A program made the position numbers and the translations under genes. From positions 31,012,208-31,076,207 of the forward strand of contig OY970832.1 in the NCBI GenBank assembly GCA_963853835.1: DNA of 64,000 nucleotides. Direction: 5' to 3'. The notes under the pieces are model-generated. The model was not told the DNA's origin. It did not search any database and saw nothing but the letters and a program-made list of their open reading frames with translations. Of the stretch, positions 1 through 13,031 are shown one piece after another; position 1 is the first letter of the stretch; every line of letters starts with the position of its first letter. The stretch is from Calendula officinalis. Taxonomy: Eukaryota > Streptophyta > Magnoliopsida > Asterales > Asteraceae.

Positions 1-2826
1 TGAGAAACCAAAGACGAGATAGTTAATGAGTTAATTAACAAAAGAAAATTTACGAAGTTTATTCGCTACGAATTTAATGAGAATTTTATTTAACGATAAA
101 ACTGTTATATGGTAGTGATAATACCAAATATAATATGAGCATCCAAATTTGAGGATTAATATTCAGATTTGATCAAGAGATAATCGTTAATGTGTAACGC
201 GAAATAACAAATTGTGGTGCTAATATGTGTAATAAGTTGGATTCAAAAGTAAAAAAAAAAAAAAAAAAAAAATGAATAATTATTAATAAGAATTAATTAT
301 GAAATTATTAAAGAATAACGAGTTATGATTGAAGAAATCTAATAAGAGTATGAAAATCCATGAGAATGCTAATGGGAAAGCTAACACCTAATATGAGCAA
401 TGAATTTGTTTTAAGTGATAAAAATTTAATGAGTAGGGGGTGTGAGGGGGCGTAATGAGTATACGTTGGGACCGACTCACACCTGTGCATAAGAGTTTGA
501 TTATCAAATAATTAAATGAAGCCTTAAAATGTGTAATCATAAATGAGAACCCATACGCTGAACTACTGAATGTTCGTACTGAATTCTATGAGTATTGTAT
601 AAAAGATTTTGAGTGCCACTTCCAAACTCGGGGACGAGTTTTCTCCAAGTGGAGTTGAGCATGAGTAAATTAAGAGAATTACCAAGAGAAAATTTTGTTA
701 GGTGTTATTTATAATTATTATGTGCATATGATTGGCTAGAGAGTTATACGAGTAACTTTTAAATCAAGAAATTATTCTTGTGAGAACATAATGATATAAC
801 ATAGATTATTAAAATTATTATGAATTATCCCAAATAGAGTTAAATGAGAAAAACGTTATTATGAGAAATTATTAAACCCAGTCGAGAAAATTGCTGAGTC
901 AAATTATTGTGTTGGGTATATTGAGTAATTATTAAATCGAGAGTAATTACTAAAGTAAGTGAATGGACCAATTAAAATTTCAGTTCTTTGCGAGATATAT
1001 GTGTATATGATTAGAGAATTTATAAGAGTAATGGAGAATAATTAATTTCATGTTCAGATTATAAGAAATTAATCAAGAGTAATCGTGCAAATGAGAAGTA
1101 GTAAGTACTATATTTATATAAATAACGAGAAATTGAATAACTAGAGTCGGACATGAGAAGATAGCCATAATAAGTTATGAGGAAAAATTTAATAATACTG
1201 AGGAACTACCGAGCTATAAGAAACTAATGAATCAAATTAATCGAATAAATTATTAGAATGAACCAAATGATAAAGTTTTATTTATGAACAAATATTAAAT
1301 TGAAACTAAGGAGGATTATCAAGTAAATTTATTAAATTAAATGTCACCAAATATTATGCCTTATTGAGTAATTACTAAACCGATAATCGTTATTAAAATG
1401 AGCACACGTTAAAAATATAAGTGTATCAAATAATAAAATTTTATTAAAATACTATGTGTTTCTAAATCGAGAAAACAATAAAAATATAAAGTAATGAAGA
1501 AACGTTATATTGAGAATGAGAATTAACTGAGTAACTGAATACACGAGAATTAATGAGGTAAGTAATTAATGAATTAATTAATTGAGTAAGGAGAAGACAT
1601 TTAATCGAGGCGTTCAAAATTTAAAATAAAATGAGATTTATAAGTGGATAATTAGTCAAATTGATTAAGAGACAAATTCAATGAGAATAAAACAAGAAGT
1701 TAATTAGCGAGCTGAATGATAAACATATTAAACGCGTTGATAAATATCGTTAAAATGAGTTAAGTGAGTAGTGTTAAAAAGAGTTAACAAGAGATTGTTA
1801 AATATGAGTTAACAAGAGAATTAATAACGCAGCTTAAAAGAGAAATTATTTGTTCAAGTAGTCTGATAATTAAATTTGATCACGTGAAAAATCGTAAAAG
1901 CGGGTAAATGTATACATTGTTATGACTGGTAAGAAGCCATTAAAACGAGATTTGAGTTTAAATTGATAATATAAGCTTGCGTTGAGTTAAAAACAAGTTG
2001 TGGAGATTTGAGGTGAGTGCATTTGAGTATATGCAAATTGAGTAAGAGGCATGAGTTGCCTAGTATCTGAGGTTTCTGTGTGATAAAATACATTTATGTT
2101 AATTATGTACTTGTTGTGTGTTGTTTGATAACGGTGTGAACCGCTAAATTGTTCATTTTGCTTTAAAACAAACTGATGTCTTATAGAGGAGACGACCTTG
2201 TGATGCTGCTTATTGGTAGAGATTACCAATAATAAGATTTTATTTGTTGATAAAATGTAAAAGTAATAATTTGTTGGAACTGTGCGGGAAAGTTTTTCCC
2301 ATAAAAACTTATTGTTATCGCCATGAGAGAGCCGAGTATGATTGCGAGCACAGATTGGATGACCGAGTATCACGCTGAGATCATATGTCGCCACAAACCA
2401 AACCGTGATAAATTTTCAAGTGGAGTTGAATCGGAGATTCAACGCAACATTAAGGGCTGGGTGCAACATCTGTGTCCGACAACGAGAGCAAGAAGGCACC
2501 TTCAGCAGAGTATCATGAGTTGTTTTGTGTTATTTTCGACATCCTTTTCTTTTTGAGATAAACCGAGTTCCTTAGTGAACATTACAATTCTAAACCCTTA
2601 TCATTTTGTGCCGTTCGAGACGGAAGATTTGTGTAAGCAAGAGTTGGAATTTATTCTGATCGAGTGGATCACCATGAGGAGTATCCTTCTCATTCATTGC
2701 CTTATCGTTTTCTTATTTGAGAATGTGTGTCGTTGGTGAGCCTGAGTCTGAGATGCGAGGGCGCTATCATGAGTTTCTTCCGAGAAATGACTTCGGGGAC
2801 GAAGTCTATTTTAAGTGGAGTTGAGT
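1..2826 (+). other. Decayed gypsy-type internal sequence upstream of an LTR
   Basis: No coding domain is recognisable. The last bases before 2827 (a 'ggggacgaagt' stretch followed by 'aagtggagttgag') look like the end of a gypsy polyprotein region and polypurine tract just upstream of a 3' LTR. The core 'aagtggagttga' recurs near 648 and 2417, which suggests duplicated or nested copies of the same 3' end. The first ~2 kb is A-rich with clearly more G than C on this strand. I see no genes here. A gypsy origin is likely; the lineage is not assigned. Confidence 0.45.
251..272. repeat. Poly(A) homopolymer, 22 bases
   Basis: Uninterrupted run of A inside the decayed repeat. It could be a simple repeat or the tail of an unrecognised retroposon; no retroposon body is seen upstream. 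Confidence 0.8.
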
Positions 2827-5800
2827 TGTAACGCTCTGAAATTTATGATAATTAAATAATCAATTTCAATTAATTTCAATTACATTTTTCTAGCCGTGAG
2901 TAATTGATGCGTATTTATTATATGCATTTAAATGGAAAATTTAAAATTGATTATATACATTTTTTTAAGTTTTGGCATTTGAATCCGACCCCATTTTGTC
3001 TCCCTTATTCTTGTTCAGTCCGAGTTCTTGAAAAGCCCAATCTAATGTTAGAGCTGTGGGCCGGAATTAGAAATACTTAAACCAAGAACTAATCCCTAAA
3101 TCCCCAAATTCTTTCCAGCCGCAACCCCTTTCTTTTTCTCCTTTTCGTCTGCAAGTTCTTGGTCTCGGTAGAAGCAAATAAAGAAGAAATATTTGTTGGT
3201 GCAACCGTCAAATTTATGAAGTTAAATCCCATTGTGTGTGTGTGAAAGCATGACATTCATAGTCCATGTAGTGGACGGTGGCCATGGAAGATATTACCGA
3301 CACAATAAACAATTAAAGCAACCATTTTTATTTGTGTTAAATTGTCTTCATGCGTAAGACAATATGGAGGGAAGCAAGAAGCCAAGCAACTTCATTGTAA
3401 TTCTGGTGAAGAAGTAAAGTCAGCAACTGGCAGATTCCCGAGCCGGACCGAGTCAATTGCGAGCTTCGTTTGGGGTATTGTTTCTTTTCTCGTCATTCGT
3501 TTTCTTTCCCCAATTCCGATTCTGACCATTTTTTTTGTATCACGGATTTATCGTCGGTTCGAGCAGAGGAACTCATTGACGGGAGCAGGCTGAAGACTTT
3601 GAACAAGTGGCGAGTTCGAGCCGTCATCGAGTCGGTAACAATCTGATCCCGTTATCTTTTTCGCTTAATTCGTTCACTACGGTGCACTAATCTGTTTGGG
3701 TATAGAGTTCAAGCAGAAGGGTGATTTCGGGTTTGTGGAGATTAATCGTATATCGTTTTGTATCTTCGTTTTGTTTGTTTTGTTAATTCCTTGGTTTGTG
3801 CTGGCAGTTTCTGTTCGCCACTTCGGACCTGTTTTCGACCATGTTAGAGTCAGATTTTAAGCTACTGGCCTTCTAGACAATTGTAGTCCATCGAATTAGC
3901 TAACCGTGGCCGCTGACCGCTCGTTAATTGAGTTAACGGTTTGTGAGATACGGCCCCTTTTGTAACTGACTGCAGTGCTGAAATACTGCACGAATTTGCC
4001 GTTGCGGGCCTGTTTCGGGACCCTTCGGGGCAGAACCGGGCCGAACTTTCTATAGACGGTTTATAGTGTCTTATGTATACTATCTGCTGCGAAAATCTAG
4101 TGTCATTCGGTGTACCGAGTTGAAAGTTACGGTCGTCCGATTTTGCTTCAAATTGTGTTTTGAATTATGTTGAAATTCGGGTTTTAGAAATTCTAGTTTT
4201 ACGAAATTATGAGTCTTTATTTTTGTGACTTTGTTGAGTTGTGTTGCGGGTTTAAACCATTGAAATTTATGAGATTCGGGATTTGGTTTGGGTAAAAACC
4301 TTTTGTTAATTACATAGACGTTTTATTGATCGAGAACCGGAAAACCGAACCCGTAGGGTTCTTGGTTCCCTAAGCCGGAATACATCTCTAAATAAAAGAC
4401 GAGATAAATAGTAAACATGTTTCTGAGATTAAAAATGATTTTCGGGACAGTCGGGTGTCTCGGGAGTAAACCGGTTGATGTCGGGATTCAAAACGGGTTT
4501 TAAAATACATGCTGAATTTTGGGCAGATTCTGTTGGTTATGTTCAGGTCCGTTTTTACCACACTTAAAATACATTTTTGGATTTTTGGCCTGTGTTGGTC
4601 TCTAGGTTTCTGAGTCCTCTTTCCAACGACGCTGACGGCTCGTTAATCTGATTTACGATTTAAAAGTTATTGATGTTTTAGTAAACCTTCGCTGGATAGT
4701 TTTCGGTTCAGCTATTCTGTCTCGCGAGCCTGTTTTGAGCCTTTTCTGTTTGGATCTAGCTTCCGAAGCCTTCTGTAAAATTGTAGTCCTCTGAGTCATT
4801 TAACTACTGTAAAAATTTGAATAATATCTAGAGAGCGGTTTGAGAGTTATAGCCGTTCCCGCGAAAGTGCTGAGTGCTGTTTAGTTTCTGCTGAAACAAC
4901 CTTTGAGCCTAATCCTAACCCGAGCTTCCTTGTACATTGTAGGACCTTCTAGGACCGGTTAGAGACGCTCTTCAGTACCGAGGATATTTAGGAGCTTACG
5001 GTTATTCGAGGTGGGTGATCTCACTATAAACTTGCATTTACTTTCATTTCATGATTATGTGCTATGTGTCATGAATTACTATGGCTTTGAGATAAGCTTG
5101 TTTATTTGATGATGTGATAAGTGTTGTTTATTTTAAATACATCCTGAACTGAGATATGGATGTTGAGTAACCGAGCTAAGTACCATATCATTATGTGTTG
5201 ATCTGCGTACATGAGTTATGTTTATGAGTTATATGCATGCGAGATGTGCTAGTTGATTACATATCTGTTGAGATGATATGTGTTGAGTATGAGATGGTTT
5301 GTTTTATATGAGTACATGTTGTATGAGTCAACACGTTAATAAAACTAATCTAATAACTATGAGATTTTAATTACCGATCGCAAGAGGCGACGGCGAGAGC
5401 CAACTCTTCCCGTTTGAGTTGCCAAAGTACACTACACGACTGTCAGCGTGGTACTGCGGGGCACCTAGAGGACGGGTGTTGGAAGAGGGTGTTGTGACGA
5501 GCGTATGGCGGTGGGCGTACGTTGAGCATCGTCACAACCCACGGCGAACCTAATGAGATTTAATAAAAGGCCTAATAAATGAGAATTGAGTAGAGTCTCT
5601 AGGGATCATTTATGTGGTGTGGATTGTTTGTATGTGTATGTTTATTGTGTTGATTATTCACTCAGCGGTGGCTGACCCCAAACACTCCCTCCCATTTCGC
5701 AGGTACTAGCAAGGGCAAAGAGAAGGTCAATGGTTGATGAGCTGCGTTTCTATTTTTTTTTATTTATGGATTTGGATTAAAACATTTATTTCGAGTCAAA

Positions 5801-5966
5801 CATGTTTTGTTTTAAAACCTTTAATTATTTTGCATTTAAACCATGAGACGGTTTTATATTTTTATTTATGAGTTGGGACCTTTGAGTTACTTGTACTTTC
5901 GAGGGAAAATGGTTTATTTTATTGTTTAAAAATTTTGAAATTTCCTCTGATTTTTGGGATGTTACA
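2827..5966 (+). mobile_element. Gypsy-type LTR, about 3.1 kb
   Basis: It begins TGTAACGCTCTGAAA directly after a polypurine-like tract and ends GGGATGTTACA, the TGTAAC...GTTACA termini usual for large plant gypsy LTRs. Near the right end a C-rich stretch with 'cccatttcgcaggta' (about 5690-5706) resembles the conserved 3' part of such LTRs. Internally, about 3870-3960, 4590-4680 and 4770-4860 carry related degenerate blocks with 'attgtagtcc' or 'ctcgttaat' followed by 'gagttat'-like words. No second copy lies in the window, so it is the 3' LTR of a broken element or a solo LTR. The right end abuts the inverted TR-GAG LTR piece with no visible target duplication. Confidence 0.7.
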
Positions 5967-6854
5967 ACTTGTGTGTATTTCGACAACTACCAAGAACCCT
6001 AGGGTTCTTGGTTGGTTTCGGTCGAACAAGATGAGAGGAAGAAAGAGTGTTCCATGAATCATACCTTGGTTAATGCTTAAGATAAATCCACTGATGATGA
6101 ACACGACGAGCGATCTTCTAGTTGATCCTTGTAATGATCTTCGATCTTCAAGACTTGAAGAATACGAAGAACACGAAGAACGAAGAACGAAGAACACCAA
6201 GGATGGTGTTCTTGGGTATTCGGCCGAAACAAGGGAGAGGCAAGGGGAAGGAATTCGTGTGATGTACAAGGGGTTTTAGGGTTACCCTAAGCCTCTTATT
6301 TATAGATAAATAAGTTGCGCTTAGAACAGTTTAATTAAGATCAAATCTTTAATTAAACTTTCCTTTTTACGTTTCATTTCCTTATAGTTTATTATTCTTT
6401 TATTATTGCACTTAATTATTAAATGTCTAGTATTAATACACTTAATAATTCGGTACCCATATACACGAATTATATATACTTGTATTTATACTTTTAATAA
6501 TTAATTATATAATAACCTTTATATAATTTATACAATAATATTATCCAAACACTATATGATTTAATTGCTTTAAATCATATTATGGATAATCTATAATTAA
6601 CACATTATATATTTACTCAACTAGTAAATGTACAAATACTTGTATTAATTAGTTAGATAAACTAATCTAGTAATAAGTCAAACTTGACTTAATAATTAAC
6701 TTGATTCATAAATGACTTATTATGAATCAATCCTCTTCCAAGTATTATTACATATCTTACTCGTATTACATGCACTCACCGGTGTGACCCTTAAGTGTTT
6801 CGTAGGCATGGATGTATCATCATAGGTTGACTAATTGTGCACATAAATCCTTCA
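5967..6854 (-). mobile_element. Inverted LTR segment of the TR-GAG element
   Basis: The reverse complement of this segment matches 13032 to about 13932 of the 3' LTR: same order, same 'cacttaagggtcacacc' block, same AT-rich middle, same 'accctagggttcttgg' palindrome. Reading on the minus strand, it starts at 6854 with TGAAGGATTTATGTGC, equivalent to the LTR 5' terminus TGATGGATTTATGTGC at 13032. The remaining 179 bp of the LTR follow in normal orientation from 6855. The left edge is cut at the gypsy LTR end. Either an inversion within one LTR or two abutting opposite copies would explain it. Confidence 0.75.
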
Positions 6855-7033
6855 TAGATTCCCAAGATCCCAATCCTTTAGGGTTTAAGGATTAAGTTTA
6901 ATCTCAGTTCCGCTTTAGGGATTAAACTAGCTAGTTGGTTTAACCGACAAGAGTCGTGTTCTTGTCAGTATGGTCGAACCAAATCTACTAGGAGGTTGAC
7001 CGAAGTGGTCAATCAGTGTTATGAAACCCTTCA
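6855..7033 (+). mobile_element. 3' portion of the TR-GAG 5' LTR
   Basis: Collinear over 179 bp with 13963-14141 at the end of the 3' LTR and ends with the same GAAACCCTTCA. It is followed at once by a primer-binding site, so it is the downstream end of the 5' LTR. The upstream ~900 bp expected in this orientation are instead present inverted (5967-6854). Confidence 0.85.
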
Positions 7034-7034
7034 G

Positions 7035-7046
7035 TGGTATCAGAGT
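7035..7046 (+). promoter_or_regulatory. Primer-binding site, initiator tRNA-Met type
   Basis: TGGTATCAGAGT lies one base after the LTR end. The plant copia consensus is TGGTATCAGAGC, complementary to the 3' end of initiator tRNA-Met, so one base differs. It fixes the element's orientation as plus. Confidence 0.85.
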
Positions 7047-7140
7047 GTTGGTTTAGAAATCTAAACAAGATTAACAAAGTTTGTTTGTTTAATTTTATAG
7101 TTTTTTTGTTCCAATTTCTTCTTCTTCTTCTTCTTCTTAA

Positions 7141-7480
7141 TGTTCGAACAAGGGTAAGAACCCTAGGACCAAGAACATTAAACTAGTTTAGTTTAATTGG
7201 TCAAAAGGTTTCTAAAACCCTAGAATTTTCGTGATCAAGGAAGAACCCTAGGACCAAGTATGTTGAACAAGATTTGTTTAATTGGTCAAAATGATTCTTT
7301 CCTTTTTCACCATAGAATTCGAACCAAGGGAAGAACCCTAGGACCAAGTATGTTAAACAAGATTTGTTTAATTGGTCAAAATGATTCTTTCCTATTTCCT
7401 TTAGATTTTCGAGATCTAGGAGGAAACTTGGACACCAAGTATATTAAACTAGCTTAGTTTAATTGATGGAAAAGTTTCTT
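7141..7480 (+). repeat. Tandem repeat, ~85-90 bp units, in TR-GAG leader
   Basis: The block 'gaaccctaggaccaag' followed by 'tttaattggtcaaaa' begins near 7158, 7243 and 7333, with a weaker fourth copy near 7423 (periods about 85, 90 and 90 bp). The 'accctagg' core also occurs in this element's LTR. Preceded by a CTT microsatellite at about 7119-7137. Confidence 0.75.
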
Positions 7481-9594
7481 AGGGTTAGGAATTTAGAAAC
7501 CCTAAAGAACCCTAGAACATTAAACTAGTTTGAGTTTAATTGTTTAAAAGGATTAATTGAGGTAATAATCTAAAACCTAGAAAATTAAGCAAGTTCATGT
7601 TTAATAGGTTTAATTATTATTTTAGTATATTTATTGAAACTAGTTCTTTAAACCTAGAAATTTAGACAAAGTTTTATTGTCTAAAAAGGTTTGAATTAAA
7701 AAGTTTAAATAAATTTATTAAGGGTATAATCTATCCTAGAAATTAAACAAATATTATTGTTTAGATAGGATTGATTTGGATTAATCTTTTACTAAATAGT
7801 GTTTTTTGATCAAGTAAGTCAAAACCCTAGTTTTGATTGATCAAGAACAAGATTAGGGTTTGATTAATTAATAAAAGGGAATTAATAAGGATTAAAAAGA
7901 AGTGTTAGTTTTTAAGTTCTAAAATTAACAAGATGTATTTATTTATATACATATATATTATTTCGGAATTTTTAAATATTTAAAAGAAAATGAATTTTAA
8001 AAGGTAAAATAGTTTATACGTATTTTAATTAGATCAAGTTAAAATACATACGTATAAACTAGATGTAATATTCTTATTACAATGTTACCTTTAAATACAA
8101 GATTAAATGGAAAATCAAGTTTATTCTAAAGTAATGAAATATGTATGTATATATTAAATACAAGATTAAATGGAAAATTAAAAGATAATTTTGATCTTAA
8201 AGGATAATAGTATAACTAGTTATTGTATAAGTTATAATATAATTAAAACTAGAAAGTCCAAAGTTATGATTTCATTATAACCAGAAATTGTACAAGTTGA
8301 GATTATATGATGAACTAGAAATATACAAAGTTATATATTATTATTATAATGTATAAAGTTGTAAGTTATTATATCTAGATAATTATACAAGTATAATACA
8401 AGTATTTTACAAGTCATGTAAGATACTAGATTAATGATCAAGAGACAAATAACAAGAATACTTCATAACCTATATTTAACTAGTTCAAGTTAAATGTAAG
8501 AAAGGTTTAAACAAACTAAAAATTATTATATATAATCTTTATATAATAAGCTTATTAGTTTCACCAAATATAGACCGGTGATTGTGTTTGCTTAAGTTTT
8601 TCATCATGGTTGTTGGAGCTAGTGGGAGCTACACAAGAAAATCACAAAGTTTATAAATGTATCGTCAAGACATAAGTTTTGGTCGAATCTAATAAGTCAA
8701 AACAAATGTTTGATTTCATTATTAAACATGTGAAAAACAAGATGTGTTAAACTCGATTTATGTTTCAAGTTTATGAATCATAAAAGAATTAAAAGTTTAA
8801 CATAAGTTTTTAAGTTTTTCAAGTTAAGATAAAACAAGTAAGTTTTATTATAGATAAGGTTTTTCACAAAAACTAATAAAACGTTTTGTACACCTCGTTT
8901 TAGGTATACATATAAATCGCGCAACTTTTGAAACTATAAGTTTTAAAGGAAAAGTTCTTAAGATTTAAAAAGGTGTCTTGTTGAATTCTTGAATTCACAA
9001 GTCACAAAATTTTAAATAAGAATTAAGATTGGAATAAGGTTTAAGTTTAGTTCAAGACTTAAACAAACCCAAGAAAATCTTAGATCTAAGTACTATCCAC
9101 CTAATGGAACACCTCACTTGTTAAACGATATTCATATTGTAAGGAGAAAGAACCTTAGATATGGTTTCCAATCATTGCGAGTGTTAGGGTGCGTAAGGTT
9201 CTGTGATAATTGGGAGTCCCGGCGTGGAGCATCGCACTGTCTTAGATGGTCTGATCTACTTTGGTGATAATCGGGAGTCCCGGCCCAAAAAGTACTTGAG
9301 TAGAATAAACATACTAGAATTTATTGCAAATTAGAAATGTACAATTAGATTGTACAAGGTTCTAATAGGTTACAAGTCTAAAGATTCTACGACCCCTAGG
9401 AATCGTATCAAGTCTTGGTGCGATTGGTAAGGATATTACCTACCAGAAACAACATGTCTCGTCGGGAAGTGCCCAAACCTTGCGGCGAGAATGTGATATA
9501 TGGATCCTAGGCCTAAAATATTTATTATGGGCTTATAATATACTTTAGAGAATGTTTATTGATGATTACTAATTAAACGGGGTTTGATTTGTAG
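7481..9594 (+). other. Non-coding leader of the TR-GAG element
   Basis: AT-rich sequence between primer-binding site and gag with no long open frame. Around 9207-9285 the phrase 'gataatcgggagtcccggc' occurs twice about 60 bp apart. Long untranslated leaders are usual for non-autonomous LTR elements. I see no host gene in it. Confidence 0.6.
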
Positions 9595-10490
9595 ATGGCA
9601 GGAACAACCACAACGACAAGTACCAACAATCTCTCGCTACGCTCGATCCTAGAAAAGGACAAGTTGACTGGGTCAAACTTTCTCAATTGGGAGCGCAATC
9701 TCCGCATTGTGCTCAGGCATGAGAGAAAGTGGTATGTCTTGGAGAGAGCAGAACCAAATGTCCCTGCCGCGAATGCTAGAGCTGAAGCAAGGCAAGCTTA
9801 TGATAAGCATGTCAGTGATGCACTCGATGTGAGCTGTCTGATGCTCGCCACTATGAGTCCCGAGCTACAAGCGGGACTTATGGATGTTCCTGCATTTGAA
9901 ATGATCCAGCAACTAAGAGATTCATTTCAAAGCAAGCTCGCACTGAGAGGTTTGACATCAATCGAGCCTTCAACTCTTGCAAGATGGTCAAAGGAATACC
10001 GGTGAGTGCCCATGTCATGAAAATGAAAGGGCACATGGATCACCTGGCTAGACTCGGTCACCCCATACCGTTGCAAATGGTAACAGACACTATACTCAAT
10101 TCATTGTCTGATGACTACAAGCCTTTTATGGTCAACTACAATATGCATAATATGGACAAGTCCATTGCTGAGCTACATTCTATGCTCAAGACAGGTGAAT
10201 TGAGTTTGGGGACCAAATCTAAGGATGTTCTAATGATCGGTAATGGCGGTGGCGGTGGCAAGAAGAGAAAAGGGCATGGTGGTAAAGGAAAGGGTAAAAC
10301 CAATCCTAACCAAGGAGTGCCAAATGGTAAAGGTGTCAAACAAAAGGTCAAGAAGGTGAAGCCTAACACAGCGAGGACCAAGAATCGGTGCTTCAAGTGT
10401 GGGAAGGTTGGGCATTGGAAACGAAATTGTCCAAAGGGTGCCAGTGGTGCAGGAATCACAAGTTCCTCTGGTAACGACCACACTTCTTAA
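9595..10490 (+). pseudogene. gag: Gag of non-autonomous copia-type element (frameshifted)
   Basis: Encodes a copia-type Gag of about 295 residues in two overlapping frames. The first (9595-10005) starts MAGTTTTTSTNN and contains the LTGSNFLNWERNLRIVL motif typical of the UBN2/copia gag domain. The second (9984-10490) continues with PVSAHVMKMKGHMDHL and a basic linker, and ends with a CCHC zinc knuckle, CFKCGKVGHWKRNC (C-x2-C-x4-H-x4-C), that binds template RNA. The shift lies within about 9965-9990. No protease, integrase, reverse transcriptase or RNase H follows before the 3' LTR, so mobilisation would need enzymes from another element. The frameshift suggests this copy no longer makes a full Gag, although the Gag architecture is clear. 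Confidence 0.85.
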
Positions 10491-13021
10491 TCACTTTTAA
10501 GATACTTATAAAGTATATTACAAGTAATCTATCTTTTGAAATCGTTTATTGCAGGAGGAGATGGAAAGTGATGATGACCAGCATGAGATGGTGATTCAAC
10601 GAGCACCAAGATTTTATAATTCAGTATTTTATGGATTCAGCAAAACAATTTTATTTTTGTTGGATAATTTTTCATTTTATCTTAATACAAGGTTTTTGGT
10701 TTTAATTAATAAGAATTCATGGTTGAATTATATTATGCTATGTGTGCATGTGTGACAATTACACTAGTCAAGGTTTATGACTAGATTGTAAGTCAAGTTT
10801 TGATTTACTTAATATCTCATGTTCTATATTTGTTTGATTGTTGTATGAATGAATAATGTTTTAGAAGCTCAATACTTAAATACTAGAAATTAGAAATTTT
10901 TCTAAAGTATTTAAGAGTTTTATGGAAGCATAAGGTTCAAAAGTTATTGAACTTAGTTAAAACATCGTAAGTGATAAATTACTTATGATAGTACGTTTTA
11001 AAGCATTAATATTAATATAGTATGATTATATTGGATATAATCAAGATGGACTTTAAGAGTATTATTACAAGTGTCTCATACTTGTAATAAAGGATTTAAT
11101 AAAGTCATACTTCCCTAACAAGGAATGTTGGGTATTCGCAAAATCCAAGAAATGACTTAGAAATTAAATAAACTCTTAAAAGTGTCAAACTATATTAAAG
11201 TATTTAAGAACTAAAAGGTATTAAACGCAAGTGTTTCAAACTTGTAATTAATACAATATTTAATCAAGTCATAATTCCCTAATGGGAATAATGGATATTT
11301 AAGAAATCCAAGAAATGACTTTGGCATTAAAATAAGGTTCTTAAAAGAATAACTAAGGTATTTAAGAATTGGAAATGTTATCTCAAGTGTTTGATACTTG
11401 TTAGATACAATGATCAATAAAAGTCATAATTCCCTAAACAGGAATGTTGGATATTCGCAAATCCAAAGGATGACTTTAATAATTGATAAAATTCTTAAAA
11501 GATTAAACTATAAGTTATTGACAAAAAGGTCAAAGTCTTGACTTGGTCAAAGTGATAGTTTAAGTGATGCTTGAATTCCATAAAAGTGAGTGGGAGCTAT
11601 GACTAACATAATTCATTAAAGACATTAATGAGTTTAGTAAGTTAGTGAGACATTGACAACAAGGAATTACCAAGTCGTTAGCCAAAGAATTAAGAGAAAT
11701 AAATGATTATTGATTAGATTAATGCAAGCCTAATAGCGTGGTCACAAGTCTTGTGATTAATTATTGCAAATCTAATAGGATGTTCACACTCCAGTGAATA
11801 AGTTAATCATTTAAGGAAATTTCTTTAACCAGTAAAAGTACCTACAAATCAAGTAGCTAAAAGAGTTTTAGTTACAAGGCAAGTTTTATAGATTCAAGAA
11901 ACTAAGGAGCTATTTTCGAATCGCCCTATGTTTAACAATCATATAAGAAAAAGGGCAAGACTAGAATACGTTCTAATGTTGCATGAACAATATCTAGCAA
12001 AGACAAAAGAAATAGTATTTTAAAATACTCGTCTTATGTCTTTAGTTTAATAGAGATGACTAAATTGTAATTAGTGATAAAAGTTACAATTAATAGTCAT
12101 TGAGTAATCAACACAAACGCAAAGAATAAGTAATGATCCAGTAATAATTCAGTATCTATGTCCAGCGAGGAATAATACATGAGTTAGTGTCATTATTATT
12201 CATTCAGACTTTGTATGTTTTACAATATCCATGAATAAAAGTCTCTTTATTCAAAAAGATATAAATCCGTGACTACTCGTCTTGGTGGGAACCTTGATGG
12301 GACGTTAACGTCATCGCGGTATTTGGTGGTAGATTCGAAGTTCTTCGAAGATAGATACACAAGTTTTTGTGTAAACCAAATATCGGTGATATTCTGTTGG
12401 AGCTCGACAAATATTGGATTGACCACCATGATAATACTTCATGATTGAAAAGTTCAAAAGTATTATTCACTAGGATTGTCCTTATGCCTAAGGTATTTGG
12501 TTTACGATACAATGACTAATGTACTTTGGTTCGTCTTAGACAAGCCTGAAATATGGTTGTCATAACGAGGCTTTACTGGGTACAAAAGAATTTGTATTGT
12601 GAATCGAAATATAACAAGATGGTAATTGCACCTCCTTTTTAGGAGAGATATTTATGGGTCCCTTGACATGATGAAAACTGACAAGTGCATGGCCATGCCC
12701 AAAAATCGAACTGATTCGTTCTTTGTCGTTTATCACAACAGTTTAAATCAAGTAGTCAAGAAATGATTTCGAGTACAGGAGTTGATAATTTCTACCATGC
12801 TCGTATTCGTTATCACAAATATCGTGCTGCAAAGGATGAACCTAACAACGTTACCCAAGAAGTAAAGACGGAGTTTTCTTTACTAGGCAACGCTATTAAA
12901 GGAGTTTCTCAAAAACTATACCTGGGTTACATAAGCTGTTTTTATGGGGTTGGTTACCTACATGCCCATCTAGAAGGCCACTATAGCTCGTGTCATAAAG
13001 CTAAGGTTACGAACTTGCACA
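10491..13021 (+). other. Non-coding interior of the TR-GAG element with ~160 bp repeats
   Basis: No pol domains on either strand. Between about 11030 and 11490 a ~160 bp unit is repeated three times; its 'gtcat..ttccct' core starts at 11104, 11268 and 11423, followed each time by 'ggaatg' and a 'gatatt/ggtatt' phrase. A 110-codon open frame at 12763-13095 has no recognisable domain and runs into the LTR, so I do not call it a gene. Confidence 0.6.
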
Positions 13022-13031
13022 AGTGGGAGTC

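Noticed and set aside
5919..6279. Opposed open frames of 116 and 68 codons
   Set aside because: They lie in LTR sequence repeated at 13032-13962 and reflect simple GAA/TTC repeats, not a gene.
7141..7480. 'ccctag' repeats as interstitial telomere sequence
   Set aside because: The unit is an ~85-90 bp repeat with CCCTAGG, not the plant telomere heptamer CCCTAAA in tandem.
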